Assembly: GCA_000964245.1 (NCBI GenBank)
Contig: LANB01000001.1
Location: 475,501 to 539,500, forward strand
Origin: Cellvibrionaceae bacterium 1162T.S.0a.05
GTDB taxonomy: Bacteria > Pseudomonadota > Gammaproteobacteria > Pseudomonadales > Cellvibrionaceae
Direction of reading: 5' to 3'
DNA length: 64,000 nucleotides
A program made the translations under genes and the position numbers. This document shows positions 1-9,566 of this stretch, in pieces. The notes beneath the pieces were generated by a model. That model was not told where the DNA came from. It made no database searches and was given only the letters and a program-made list of their open reading frames with translations. Every line of letters begins with the position of its first letter. The first letter of the stretch is position 1.

Positions 1-1610
1 ACGGCACGGAAATCCATCAACACTATTTTGATTTAATTGGCGAACCCAAGTTCGTGCCAGTCTGGGCATTAGGACCTGTCGGCTGGCGCGATCAAAATGA
101 CGGTGGTGCCGCTGAAATTCTGGAAGACATCGATCGTTTGAGTGAGCTTGCCATGCCCTTCACGTCCTGGTTTGTAGATCGGCCCTACAGTGATGGCGCC
201 CACGCCTGGTCAAAAATGAATTGGAGTGAGAAATTTGCAAATCCTGAAGCGTGGATAAAACGCATACGCGACGACTACGGCTTGGAATTTATGACCTGGG
301 TTGCAACTTCCACCTTTGGCGACGCGCGCTTTGAAAAACACCTGGGTGGCCGCTTTAGTTATATTGATTTAAGCCACCCCGCTTCCGTACAAGCGTATAA
401 AAATGAACTCAAACAAAATCAATATGCTCACGGTGTGCGCGGCCACAAAATTGATCGCGCCGATGAAGTGTTCCCCGAATACGAAGAGTGGTTTGATGGC
501 ACACCGATTCCGGAACGCCGCAACAAATACAGCTGGCTGGTTGCCAAACATCATCACGATGCCCTTGCCGATGCCTGGGAAAAAGATCAGGTGACCTTTA
601 TGCGCTCGGCCTGGCATCGCACCCAACCCTACCTCAGCGCCATCTGGGGCGGTGACCCTCGCACCACCTGGGACGGCTTACAAGGAAACTTTGCCAACGC
701 GATGCGCAGCAGTTTTATGGGCTTTCCCGTTTGGGGCACCGATGTCGGCGGTTATCAGGGAGAAGGTTATATACCGGAAGATCTTTACATTCGCTGGATG
801 CAAGCCGGTAGCATGACCGGTTTATTTGAAATCAAACTGGATGGCGCCGGTGGCGATGGTCGCGATCGCATGCCCTGGCAGTATGACGAAAAATTCCAGA
901 CCCTGTTCAGGGACATACTGGACGACCGTATGCGATTTCTACCGCACTTGTTTGCACTGGCGAACAACAGCGCGCAAAGCGGCGTGTTGATGCAACCGAT
1001 GGCCTATCAACATTTACGGGATAAAAATACCTGGGCAATGTGGGATCAGTTTTATCTTGGCGATAATCTTCTTGTTGCCCCCATGTTTAACGCCGACAAG
1101 GGAAGAAACATTTATTTCCCCAAAGGCGAATGGCGCAACTTTGATAAACCAACTGAAACCATTAAAGGTGGGAAAACCCGCTTCGTTGAAGTCGCACTCG
1201 ACAGATTGCCGCGCTACATGAGAGAGAATGCCATTATTTTGCATGCTGAGTTGCATGATGAGTTGCAAGATGAGCACGCACGCAAGGGCAAACTGTTGTG
1301 GCAAGCAGACGCAAGTACCACACGTGTTTTACTCAACCCGGCACCGAAAAAAGGTGAGAGTGAATTCACCTTTGTGGATATGCAAACACAGCAAAAGCAA
1401 GCTATTCGTTTGCGCGCCCAGTCGTCTAGAATTGAAGCGGAAATTCCGGCTAGCGAACAGTTAACAAGTGCGGAAATTTTTCTGAGTAAAGCACCGAAGC
1501 AAGTCAGCTTAAATGGAAAAACACTCAGCGTTCATTTCGATTCGCAGCGCTCCAGTGTGATTGTTCCGCTCGATAAAAGCAGTAACAATTCATTGCTTAT
1601 TTTGCGCTAA
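1..1610 (+). CDS. GH31 family glycoside hydrolase, 3' part (5' end outside window)
   Basis: The reading frame is open from base 3, so the gene starts before the window; about 535 residues are present. GH31 enzymes are retaining alpha-glycosidases (alpha-glucosidase, alpha-xylosidase and related). Visible family landmarks are HYFDLIG and the segment PVWALGPVGW near the start, GHKIDRADE (expected nucleophile Asp in KID, matching the WxDMNE position of the family), and AIWGGDPRTTWDGL (expected acid/base Asp in GGD), followed by WGTDVGGYQG and a C-terminal beta-sandwich. The nucleophile motif is atypical, so substrate cannot be assigned; xylosidase or glucosidase activity is possible. It fits the carbohydrate-degrading theme of the window. 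Family assignment is firm, specificity is not. Confidence 0.88.
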   Translation, partial: GTEIHQHYFDLIGEPKFVPVWALGPVGWRDQNDGGAAEILEDIDRLSELAMPFTSWFVDRPYSDGAHAWSKMNWSEKFANPEAWIKRIRDDYGLEFMTWVATSTFGDARFEKHLGGRFSYIDLSHPASVQAYKNELKQNQYAHGVRGHKIDRADEVFPEYEEWFDGTPIPERRNKYSWLVAKHHHDALADAWEKDQVTFMRSAWHRTQPYLSAIWGGDPRTTWDGLQGNFANAMRSSFMGFPVWGTDVGGYQGEGYIPEDLYIRWMQAGSMTGLFEIKLDGAGGDGRDRMPWQYDEKFQTLFRDILDDRMRFLPHLFALANNSAQSGVLMQPMAYQHLRDKNTWAMWDQFYLGDNLLVAPMFNADKGRNIYFPKGEWRNFDKPTETIKGGKTRFVEVALDRLPRYMRENAIILHAELHDELQDEHARKGKLLWQADASTTRVLLNPAPKKGESEFTFVDMQTQQKQAIRLRAQSSRIEAEIPASEQLTSAEIFLSKAPKQVSLNGKTLSVHFDSQRSSVIVPLDKSSNNSLLILR

Positions 1611-1633
1611 GTACTCTCACTCGAAATGAAAAA

Positions 1634-1653
1634 AGGGCGCTTTGCAGCGCCCT
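1634..1653 (-). terminator. Rho-independent terminator of the 1691-5536 lipoprotein gene
   Basis: Perfect 8-bp stem AGGGCGCT / AGCGCCCT around TTGC. The run of A before it on the plus strand gives the T-tail on the minus strand, so it terminates the minus-strand lipoprotein gene. It may also stop the GH31 transcript less efficiently. Confidence 0.8.
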
Positions 1654-1690
1654 CTCACGTTGAAACTTCATTCTTAATCAACAATTAAAA

Positions 1691-4600
1691 TTAGAAGTTC
1701 GTCCCGGCAGCAGTACCCGTACTACCCGCACTGCCCACCAGGGTTCCACCCCCACTTCCTGCAACACCACTGGTGATTTCATTACCGCTTACCAGCTCCG
1801 GTGTGGCACCGTCCGAGGTATCGGCATCGTAGATGGCATAACTGTCACCGCCACGACCGCCGTTACTGCGGCTGTAACCACCCTCACCACCGACACCGGC
1901 AATCAGGGTATTGTCGAAGAACAAGGGGCTTTGTCCGGCTGTAATAAACACCGCAAAGGATGCACCACCGGCTGCACCACCGCCATCACCGCCGCGGCCG
2001 CCATTACCGCCATCACCGCCGCGCGCACCTGAACCTCCGCGATCACAGGCCCCGAGTACGCAGTTTTCTTCAGGCGAGCCGCCAGTTTCGTAGTCGCCAC
2101 CGTAGCCACCGCGCATACCGCTGCCGCCCGTACCTGCGCTGCCGCCCAAACCGCTTTCAATGGTATTGTTGCGCAACTCAGTGCTGTCTACATTGTTTAG
2201 CCACAGTGCGATGGACGCGCCGCCGTTGGTTCCACCGAATCCACGGGTGCCACCGGTACCGCCTTCACCGCCACCGCCGCCACGGCCACCTGCTGCTGTT
2301 CCACAACCGCCGCCACCGGCACCACCGCCGCCGCCAGCTCCGTTCGTTCCGTTACCGCCGTTGGCTGCTGTTGTGGTTTCATAAGCACGGCTAAAGCCAC
2401 TGTAAACAGGCTGACTTGCGCCCGCGCCGTTCGCGCCTTCAGTGCCGTTATCACCTCTGCCGCCTACGCGTGTGGCATTTTCACAAGCATTCGCACCCGC
2501 GCCGCCAGAGCCTCCGCGTACAGTGCTATTGACGTGTGTGCCGGTACTGCCATTGCCACCTGTGCGATCAACAATCAGCCCACCGTTGCCCGCAACCCCA
2601 CCGGCACCGCCGTTCGGGCCAGGCTGGCCACTGCCGCCAGAACGTCCATTTGCATCATTTCCGTCAGTCCCGACTGTGCCGTTAGCGCCATTTGCACCAA
2701 AACCGCCCGTACCTGCTAACAGTTCATTGCTCCACAAGTACAAACTGCCCAGGCCGTTAACACGGAGTGCATAACTCGAACCCGGTGTCGCTGAGGTTCC
2801 TGCAGCCACATCGGACGATTCGAAACGGTTATCTGTGAAGTACAAGGCTTCAGAATCTGTTGTCGAGGCCACGTCCACCGCAACGACATTATCACTCGTT
2901 GAGAGGTTGGCGCTGTCCAGATACACCGAGAAACCCGAGAACCACATCTCCTGACTGACTGCGCTAAAACTCACCGCAGGCAAGGGTTGTGTTGGGGTGT
3001 AGATGAGCGTGCTGCGATTGTCTTCCGCATCGCGAACCCAATCGGCATCGTAGCCACCAAACATGCTGGTGCCATCTGGCACTGCGAGCGAGTTCACCAG
3101 GTTGTAACCTTCCGTTTTTGCCATCACGTAGAGATCATCGCCCGCATCCATTGCCGAAAGCGCTTCACTAATGGTGCTGTAAGGCGCTGTCATGCTGCCA
3201 TCGGCAGCGACATCCGGGTTCGGTGTTCCAACATACACGGCGACGTTGCGATCCAATTGAACCTGTATCTGAATCTGGTCACGTTGCACTTCGCTTTCGA
3301 CAGTCGCTTCCAGCTCCCACACCAGAGTCGATACCTCATCCGGGGCATAGAAAATGGGGCGACGACCTTCCAGAACGCGAGTACTTACTCCGCTTTCGTC
3401 CTCCACATTTGGCCCATTCAACAAGTTCCAAACATAGGAAACAGTGCCCTGGCCAGTGCCTTCAATGTTCCCATCAAGTGTCACTTGCATATTCTTGTTA
3501 ACGATTTGGTCCATGCCCGCATCGGCAACAAAGTTAAAGCTCGGGTTATCACAATTCGCGCGTTCGGCGGCATCGTCCTCGCCGTCCTCATCGGAATCCA
3601 TCACCAGCGGATCGCTGTAGACTCGCACAAGGTTGTCGCCCTGGCCGCAAGGTGCTGCACTGCGGTTAGTCAGCCAACCGTAATATTCAAGGCCATCGCC
3701 GAGGGTATCACCGTCCGTATCGAGCAGGTCACGATCGGTCCCGAGGTTGCGCTCCTGACGATCACTCAAACCATCGCGGTCGCGGTCGCCAACATAAACC
3801 AGGCTGACTTTGTCGCCGGCACGCAAGGTTAACGCCGCCAGACTGTAGCCCTCCTGCAGCAGGTTGTAATACTCGGTCACGCGGCCACCGCCGTCGGCAT
3901 TGCGATTGTGAGCCAGCAACCAGTAACGGTTGTTATCAGCATCCATCGCGTAACTGCCAACACGCAACAAGCCCGCAGGCGTGCTGGAGGCACTGCTATC
4001 GTTGCCAAAGATCCAACTGCCTTCACCTTCTTCGACCGTGAGATCGAGCACGTCTTCGAGCGCCGCCAACAGGTTAATGCCGCGCTGGCCGACACCGCTA
4101 TTTACCGCAACGCGATACTTGTCTTCACGCGCCGCATCAATACCGTAATCGATAGTGACGGTCGCAGTCCGTGCAGAGACATCCTGGTCAACGAGCAAAA
4201 GGCTTTGATCGTTGATATCAACAAGACGATAGGTTCCGGGGGTAATGACGATGTTTTTTGAATCCCGCAATAATTGTTGCGCTTTGGACAAAGTGAGATC
4301 CGTTGAGAAATTCAGTGGCGCGCTGTCACCGGCAAGAATGGTTGTACGCGGAAAACCGCCATCGCTGAATTCCATTGTCCCGATAGACTGCATATCAAAA
4401 GGTCGCAATGGGTCAAACAACACGGCACTTAGAGTGAGGTTTTCAAGATCGTAAGGAATGTGGCCTTCGTTGCGCACACGCGCAGTTACACGCAGAAAAC
4501 CGCCGTTGTAGGTGCTGTTTTCTTCCTCGGTAAGTTCTACCGTTTCTGACCATGCGCGTGAGTTTTCTTGCGCAGCAGAACGACTCCAGTTGACCGAAGA

Positions 4601-5536
4601 CCCACGCGTGGTGGTGACGGACGATTCAAAACCCACACTTAAACTGGATTCATAACTGCCAGACACGCCCACATCGGTGAGGCTGACATTCACTTCCGTT
4701 CCCACGGTTTGCGTGGTTTCCACACTGAGTGTGTGCCCCACTTCCAACTGCCGCGAAATCTCCCCGCCCCAGTCGCTGCTGAGGCTATTACTTTCACTTT
4801 CTTCGTATTGTGTGCCCACGCTACGCGACGAGCCTGACGATTCCGTGAAGTCGAGATCGATTTCTGGCACCGCAGTCAGATCGACGGCAATTTGCGCCAT
4901 GTCGGCAATGCGTGGGTTAAAAATATAGGGTGTGTTGTCCGGGTCGAAATCCAGCACTTCACGACCATCGTCAAAGCCATCGCCATCGGTGTCTGCTTGC
5001 CAGGGGTGCGTCGCATACAAGTCCAATTCCTGGCAATCGGTGAGGCCATCGCCATCACTGTCGGCAAAACCACTGCAGGTTTGCGCCGCGCTCACCGCTT
5101 CACAGGTAATAACAATGTCGCCTGCGCTGCTACCCGCTTGCCCCGTACCATTTTCTACAAAACACAATTGCTCCAGTGGATTACTTTCCACCAGAATCTC
5201 GTAGTCGCTGCCACTGGGCACAACAAAACTAAAACTGCCGTCGCTGCTGATATCTGTCGGGGTCGCGCCTGCATTGGAGATTTTGACCTGGCCACTTTGC
5301 AAACCACTCAGTTGGCCGCCGAGGGTGACGGTGTCACCGCCATTGCCACCGGACGAGCTTGAACTGCTCGAAGAACTGGAGGACGAGCCCGATGCGCTGC
5401 CGGAAGATGAAGTCGAACTACTCCCATTCCCACCGCTGCTTTGGCCACCTCCGTTACCACCTCCTCCGCCTCCGCAGGCAAACAAGCTGGTACTCACAAA
5501 AACACTGAGTGCAAATTTCACTGTGCTGATTTTCAT
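1691..5536 (-). CDS. Large lipoprotein with anthrax protective-antigen-like pore domain, TSP3 repeats, beta-helix and Gly-rich tail
   Basis: 1281 residues. Lipoprotein signal with Cys21 (SLFACGGG), then a Gly/Ser linker to about 66 and a small beta domain (68-148). Residues 159-195 are calcium-type repeats (DSDGDGLTD, DTDGDGFDD). Residues 225-375 resemble domain 2 of Bacillus protective antigen: a Ser/Thr-rich alternating stem (265-320), RAWSET (327-332, compare RTWAET in PA) and VTARVRNEGHIPYD (compare ANIRYVNTGTAPIYN). Residues 459-506 resemble the following PA domain (YRVAVN then LLAALEDVL; compare RRIAAVNP, TLKEALKIAFGF). A second calcium-repeat block (584-660), a PKD-like domain (665-760), a DUF1565-type beta-helix start (766-940) and a Gly/Asn/Ala-rich repeat tail (940-1281) follow. 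Monocistronic, with its own terminator. I infer a cell-surface protein possibly able to oligomerise or insert in membranes; no function is demonstrated. Confidence 0.85.
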   Translation of the reverse strand: MKISTVKFALSVFVSTSLFACGGGGGGNGGGQSSGGNGSSSTSSSGSASGSSSSSSSSSSSSGGNGGDTVTLGGQLSGLQSGQVKISNAGATPTDISSDGSFSFVVPSGSDYEILVESNPLEQLCFVENGTGQAGSSAGDIVITCEAVSAAQTCSGFADSDGDGLTDCQELDLYATHPWQADTDGDGFDDGREVLDFDPDNTPYIFNPRIADMAQIAVDLTAVPEIDLDFTESSGSSRSVGTQYEESESNSLSSDWGGEISRQLEVGHTLSVETTQTVGTEVNVSLTDVGVSGSYESSLSVGFESSVTTTRGSSVNWSRSAAQENSRAWSETVELTEEENSTYNGGFLRVTARVRNEGHIPYDLENLTLSAVLFDPLRPFDMQSIGTMEFSDGGFPRTTILAGDSAPLNFSTDLTLSKAQQLLRDSKNIVITPGTYRLVDINDQSLLLVDQDVSARTATVTIDYGIDAAREDKYRVAVNSGVGQRGINLLAALEDVLDLTVEEGEGSWIFGNDSSASSTPAGLLRVGSYAMDADNNRYWLLAHNRNADGGGRVTEYYNLLQEGYSLAALTLRAGDKVSLVYVGDRDRDGLSDRQERNLGTDRDLLDTDGDTLGDGLEYYGWLTNRSAAPCGQGDNLVRVYSDPLVMDSDEDGEDDAAERANCDNPSFNFVADAGMDQIVNKNMQVTLDGNIEGTGQGTVSYVWNLLNGPNVEDESGVSTRVLEGRRPIFYAPDEVSTLVWELEATVESEVQRDQIQIQVQLDRNVAVYVGTPNPDVAADGSMTAPYSTISEALSAMDAGDDLYVMAKTEGYNLVNSLAVPDGTSMFGGYDADWVRDAEDNRSTLIYTPTQPLPAVSFSAVSQEMWFSGFSVYLDSANLSTSDNVVAVDVASTTDSEALYFTDNRFESSDVAAGTSATPGSSYALRVNGLGSLYLWSNELLAGTGGFGANGANGTVGTDGNDANGRSGGSGQPGPNGGAGGVAGNGGLIVDRTGGNGSTGTHVNSTVRGGSGGAGANACENATRVGGRGDNGTEGANGAGASQPVYSGFSRAYETTTAANGGNGTNGAGGGGGAGGGGCGTAAGGRGGGGGEGGTGGTRGFGGTNGGASIALWLNNVDSTELRNNTIESGLGGSAGTGGSGMRGGYGGDYETGGSPEENCVLGACDRGGSGARGGDGGNGGRGGDGGGAAGGASFAVFITAGQSPLFFDNTLIAGVGGEGGYSRSNGGRGGDSYAIYDADTSDGATPELVSGNEITSGVAGSGGGTLVGSAGSTGTAAGTNF

Positions 5537-5830
5537 ATCCTTCTCCTTGATGGTTTGAAATCAGCACACAGGGTATTTTTTGAGCCCTTGAATACCTATT
5601 CTGCAGAAGTCTCAGAAGTACAAATCAAAAGTCGCAGATTGAAGCGACAGCCTAATAAGACTCCGTGCGACAAAAGTCCTGGTGGTTTTCGGGTCGTACG
5701 ACTTTTGAAGAAGTCGATTAATTTTGCAACTGCGCTTAAAATCCCTCCTGACTCAATGGAAAGACTGACTAACTCGCTACAGCACTCATCCCCTTCAGCA
5801 GTGCGAATGCCAAACAAGCCATTCAAAATT

Positions 5831-7570
5831 ATGACAACGGAAGACAGAACGCTAAGACTGCGTGCGGACCAAATCAAAGCGATTTACCAGCAAGCTACAA
5901 TGACTGCACTCAATAGCTGGGTGACCGGTCTCATCGTCATTTTTATTCCCAACCCTGCTACCAGCACATCGATACTGGCACTCTGGTTCCTTGCTCTCAC
6001 ACTCAGCTGTGCCTTGAGATTGGTGCTGGCCCACCAATTTAAAAAACGTGAAATCAAACTCGAAGATCACACGCGTTGGGGTTACGCCTATGCCGCAGTG
6101 ATTTTTATTACTGCCTTGGTGTGGTCGTCCGCACCTTTTTTACTTGCCTCTCCCAACCATCTCGAATACGAAATGTTATTTCTGGTTATTCTTGTAGCCA
6201 TGTGCATTGGCGCTTCGCATGCGAGCACCACGTATTTGTTGGCCGGTCAGGCTTATACAGTACCGGCGATGAGCATCGTGGTCATTTTTTGTTTGTACAA
6301 AGGTACACCGATGTTTTACGGTCTGGCTATTTTGGCCGCGCTCTACGGCATTATGATGAATGTCGTCGGCCGCGACAGTAACCAACGTTTTCTGGAAATC
6401 CAACGCCTGCGCTATGAACTGGCGGAGAAAAAAGACGAAGCCGAAAAAGCCAACATTGCCAAATCAAAATTTCTCGCCGCCGCCAGTCATGATTTACGCC
6501 AACCCTTGCATGCCCTCACTTTATTCACGACTGCACTCAAGGAGAAAGTGAAACAAAGTGAATTGTTACGCATCGTCAATAATATTGATAACTCCGTTGA
6601 AGCATTGCAGGGGCTCTTTAATTCCTTATTGGATATTTCCAAACTGGATGCCGGCAGCATGCAAGTCGAACGCGAGATTGTATCCTTGCAAAAAGTGCTG
6701 ACACCTCTCGCCAATGAATTTGCTGCAGAAGCCGAGAAGAAAAACATTAAATTGATTTGTAAGGATGTTGCCTATTACGTCCATACTGACGCAGCGTTAT
6801 TGAGCCGTATTATTCGTAACCTTGTCTCCAATGCCCTGCGTTATACCGAAAGTGGCACAGTCACGATTAAAACCGAAGCAAAGGGAAACGCCTTGATACT
6901 CAGCGTGATAGACACCGGCTGCGGCATCCCCGAAGACAAACAAAAAGATATTTTTAATGAATACGTGCAATTGCATAACCCGGAACGTGACCGTGAAAAA
7001 GGCCTTGGACTCGGGCTCGCTATCGTGCAACGTTTGGTGAATTTGCTGGATTTGAATATCAGCGTGGAATCTGCCCCACATCGCGGCAGCCAGTTTAGCA
7101 TTACCCTGCCGCTCGCCAATGCGCCCAGTCATATTGGTGAACCCGAACGCACTTATCAAACAGATGGCGACAACACAGCTTCGCGCCTCAATGTGTTAAT
7201 CATTGACGATGAGGAAAGTGTGCGCGAAGGTGCTTTAACTTTACTGGAAACCTGGCACTACAAAGCGGCTGCTTTTGCCGATGCGGATGCCTGTCAAACC
7301 TTTCTGGCAAACGAGGATTTTCAACCGGATGTCTTGTTAGCGGATTTTAGATTGCGCGGCAACAAAACTGGCATACAGGCGATAAAACAAATTAATGGCT
7401 TTTTAGGGCGCGAATTACCCGCGGCAATTATCACCGGTGACACCGCAGCCGAACGACTGCGTGAAATTGAAGACAGCGGCTACCTCGTTATGCATAAACC
7501 GTTTAAACCGATGCAGTTACGAGCTTTCCTGAATCACAGTAAGCAGGCTTTGAGTGAAGAGAGTGATTAA
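5831..7570 (+). CDS. Hybrid sensor histidine kinase with C-terminal receiver
   Basis: Inner-membrane hybrid kinase. I chose the ATG at 5831 (579 residues) because recognisable protein begins there; in-frame ATGs at 5756 and 5807 are alternatives and the frame stays open to 5441, overlapping the neighbouring gene. About six hydrophobic segments (30-195) form the sensor with no extracytoplasmic domain of note. Then come a short coiled coil, the HisKA box AASHDLRQPLHALTLF (His near 219), the ATPase boxes NLVSNALRY, DTGCGIPEDK and GLGLGLAIVQRL (330-400), and a receiver beginning LIIDDEESVREG with phospho-acceptor Asp in LLADFRL. The convergent LuxR-type regulator just downstream is the likely partner. 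The stimulus is unknown. Confidence 0.88.
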   Translation: MTTEDRTLRLRADQIKAIYQQATMTALNSWVTGLIVIFIPNPATSTSILALWFLALTLSCALRLVLAHQFKKREIKLEDHTRWGYAYAAVIFITALVWSSAPFLLASPNHLEYEMLFLVILVAMCIGASHASTTYLLAGQAYTVPAMSIVVIFCLYKGTPMFYGLAILAALYGIMMNVVGRDSNQRFLEIQRLRYELAEKKDEAEKANIAKSKFLAAASHDLRQPLHALTLFTTALKEKVKQSELLRIVNNIDNSVEALQGLFNSLLDISKLDAGSMQVEREIVSLQKVLTPLANEFAAEAEKKNIKLICKDVAYYVHTDAALLSRIIRNLVSNALRYTESGTVTIKTEAKGNALILSVIDTGCGIPEDKQKDIFNEYVQLHNPERDREKGLGLGLAIVQRLVNLLDLNISVESAPHRGSQFSITLPLANAPSHIGEPERTYQTDGDNTASRLNVLIIDDEESVREGALTLLETWHYKAAAFADADACQTFLANEDFQPDVLLADFRLRGNKTGIQAIKQINGFLGRELPAAIITGDTAAERLREIEDSGYLVMHKPFKPMQLRAFLNHSKQALSEESD

Positions 7571-7693
7571 AATTTTCTTGCGTTTCCCCTTATTCGCCGA
7601 ATTCACAAACCATGCACGATAAAGGAATAAAAAAAATAAAGAATTAGAGAGAAAAACCGAAGGGATTCGAAACCCACTTAGCCCGGAAAAAAC

Positions 7694-8332
7694 CTACAAA
7701 AGATCAAGCTTTTGCGCATTGACTACAGCCTCGGTTCTGTTGCGAGCGCCCAATTCCTTAAAGACCGCAGTCACATGTGCTTTCACTGTCGTCTCCGCAC
7801 AATCCAGAACGCGGGCAATTTCCTTATTCACTTTGCCTTCGCTAAGCAGTTTCAATACTTCAAGCTGTCGCGGTGTTAACCGTGTTCTCGCCGCTGCTGG
7901 CGCGGGAGCGTGCGCCGTCTTTTCTTCGGCTCCGGAAAAATCGAGCATCTCGGGCGGGACATAGATCCCCCCGGACAACACCAGTTTCAACGCAGACAAC
8001 ATAATATCCGGCGATGCTGATTTTGGGACAAACCCCATCGCTCCGCGTTTCATTGCAGCCTGCATATCGCTTTTATCCAGTGAGGCCGATACCACAACCA
8101 CTGAACACGCCGGTAACTTTTCGCCGAGCAAGCCCAGCGCTTCAAGACCATCCATGCCGGGCATATTTAAATCGAGGAGGATTAGATCGGGTTTGCATTG
8201 CAATGCGACTTCTACCCCTCTGGCGCCATCGCTGACAGTTTGCGTGCTCACCTCATCCTCAAGGGTCGCAATAATACTGACCAGGCCTTCGGCTACCAGC
8301 GGATGATCATCGATAACAAGTATGTTTAGCAT
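7694..8332 (-). CDS. LuxR/NarL-family response regulator
   Basis: 212 residues. The frame is open further upstream, but the ATG at 8332 gives the canonical receiver start MLNILVIDDHPLVAEGL, so that start is chosen. The receiver has acidic DD at 8-9, phospho-acceptor Asp in LILLDLNMPGMDG near 54 and the conserved Lys in FVPKSASPD. The C-terminal GerE-type helix-turn-helix reads LTPRQLEVLKLLSEG, NKEIARVL and TVKAHVTAVFKELG. The protein is a DNA-binding transcriptional regulator, probably phosphorylated by the adjacent hybrid kinase, whose stop codon lies about 120 bp away on the other strand. Targets cannot be inferred. The gap to the kinase holds only a weak hairpin with a T-rich minus-strand tail near 7645-7675. 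Confidence 0.9.
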   Translation of the reverse strand: MLNILVIDDHPLVAEGLVSIIATLEDEVSTQTVSDGARGVEVALQCKPDLILLDLNMPGMDGLEALGLLGEKLPACSVVVVSASLDKSDMQAAMKRGAMGFVPKSASPDIMLSALKLVLSGGIYVPPEMLDFSGAEEKTAHAPAPAAARTRLTPRQLEVLKLLSEGKVNKEIARVLDCAETTVKAHVTAVFKELGARNRTEAVVNAQKLDLL

Positions 8333-8519
8333 GGAACAACCCTGAAATTTCGCAGTGCCGCATTTTAGCCCTTTTTCCACAAGATTCCCTAACGCATTAC
8401 CGTAAGAAGACCCGCACAAGCGCCTCAAACATGCAAAAGCATCGAAATTCCGGTAGCATTCGCTCCCTTAACCCCTGATTGATTCAGGCTTGATTGAACC
8501 CTTGCCCGCCCGACACCAA

Positions 8520-9557
8520 ATGACCGAAACACTTGTTCTTAACCAGCCAGATGATTGGCACATTCACCTGCGCGACGGCGTGGCCCTTCAACTCACCGTC
8601 CCGCACGCCGCCTCGCAATTTAACCGTATCATCGTGATGCCCAATCTTGTCCCACCGGTGACCACGGTTGAACAGGCACAAGCCTATGAACAGCGAATTC
8701 GCTCAGCATTACAGCCGGGGCAAGCCCTTGAACCCTTGATGGTGCTTTATCTCACTGACAAAACCTCCCCCCAGGAAATCAAACTCGCTGCTGAACGGGG
8801 GATCCATGCCTGCAAACTCTACCCAGCAGGTGCGACTACCAACTCCGACTCTGGCGTTACCGACATTAAAAATATTTACAGCGCGCTGGAAGCGATGGAG
8901 GATGCCGGACTCAAACTGCTGGTTCACGGCGAAGTCACGCACAGTGATATTGATATTTTTGATCGTGAAGCCGTGTTTATTAAAACTATTTTGAGCCAGG
9001 TTGTTGAAGATTTTCCGGGTTTGAAAATTGTGCTTGAACACATCACGACACGCGATGCCGTCGACTTTGTCGCGCAAACTGGAAAAAACATAGCCGCGAC
9101 CATCACCGCCCACCACTTGTTGTTTAACCGCAATCACATGCTGGTCGGCGGTATTCGGCCACATTACTATTGCCTTCCCATACTCAAGCGCAATGTTCAT
9201 CAACAAGCTTTAATCGAAGCGGCTACCAGTGGCAACCCCAAATTTTTTATCGGCACAGATTCCGCACCCCATATTCAAGGGAAAAAAGAAACGGCCTGTG
9301 GGTGCGCCGGCTGCTATACCGCATTTAGCGCAATCGAACTGTATGCAGAGGCCTTTGAACGCGCCAATGCGCTCGAAAAGCTCAACGCTTTTGCATCGCA
9401 ATTTGGTGCCGATTTTTATGGTTTGCCACGTAACGAAGCGACTATCACGCTCGAACGTAAGCCCTGGCAAGTTCCCGAGCAATTTATGATGGACGGCTCT
9501 CCACTGATTCCTCTCCTTGCCGGTGAAAACTTGCAGTGGCAACGGCAAAAACAATAG
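8520..9557 (+). CDS. pyrC: Dihydroorotase (class II, PyrC)
   Basis: Converts carbamoyl aspartate to dihydroorotate in pyrimidine synthesis, in the cytoplasm. ATG at 8520 gives 345 residues, the usual class II length; an in-frame TTG 30 bp upstream is less likely. The zinc site is visible: DWHIHLRDG (His14, His16), [15 protein letters not shown] (Lys99, expected carboxylated), [18 protein letters not shown] and the catalytic Asp in GTDSAPH. The RNase T gene starts 9 bp after the stop, so the two are probably cotranscribed. This pair is conserved next to bfd/bfr in pseudomonads. Confidence 0.97.
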   Translation: MTETLVLNQPDDWHIHLRDGVALQLTVPHAASQFNRIIVMPNLVPPVTTVEQAQAYEQRIRSALQPGQALEPLMVLYLTDKTSPQEIKLAAERGIHACKLYPAGATTNSDSGVTDIKNIYSALEAMEDAGLKLLVHGEVTHSDIDIFDREAVFIKTILSQVVEDFPGLKIVLEHITTRDAVDFVAQTGKNIAATITAHHLLFNRNHMLVGGIRPHYYCLPILKRNVHQQALIEAATSGNPKFFIGTDSAPHIQGKKETACGCAGCYTAFSAIELYAEAFERANALEKLNAFASQFGADFYGLPRNEATITLERKPWQVPEQFMMDGSPLIPLLAGENLQWQRQKQ

Positions 9558-9566
9558 AGTTTTTTC

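Noticed and set aside
1903-2774. Long open frames on both strands opposite or within the Gly-rich tail
   Set aside because: Produced by the repetitive GGN codons of the lipoprotein gene; translations are Pro/Arg/His-rich without family features.
7645-7680. tRNA-like T-loop (minus strand GGGTTTCGAATCCC)
   Set aside because: The T-stem does not pair properly, and no acceptor, D or anticodon arm fits upstream; it is more likely part of a weak terminator behind the LuxR-type gene.
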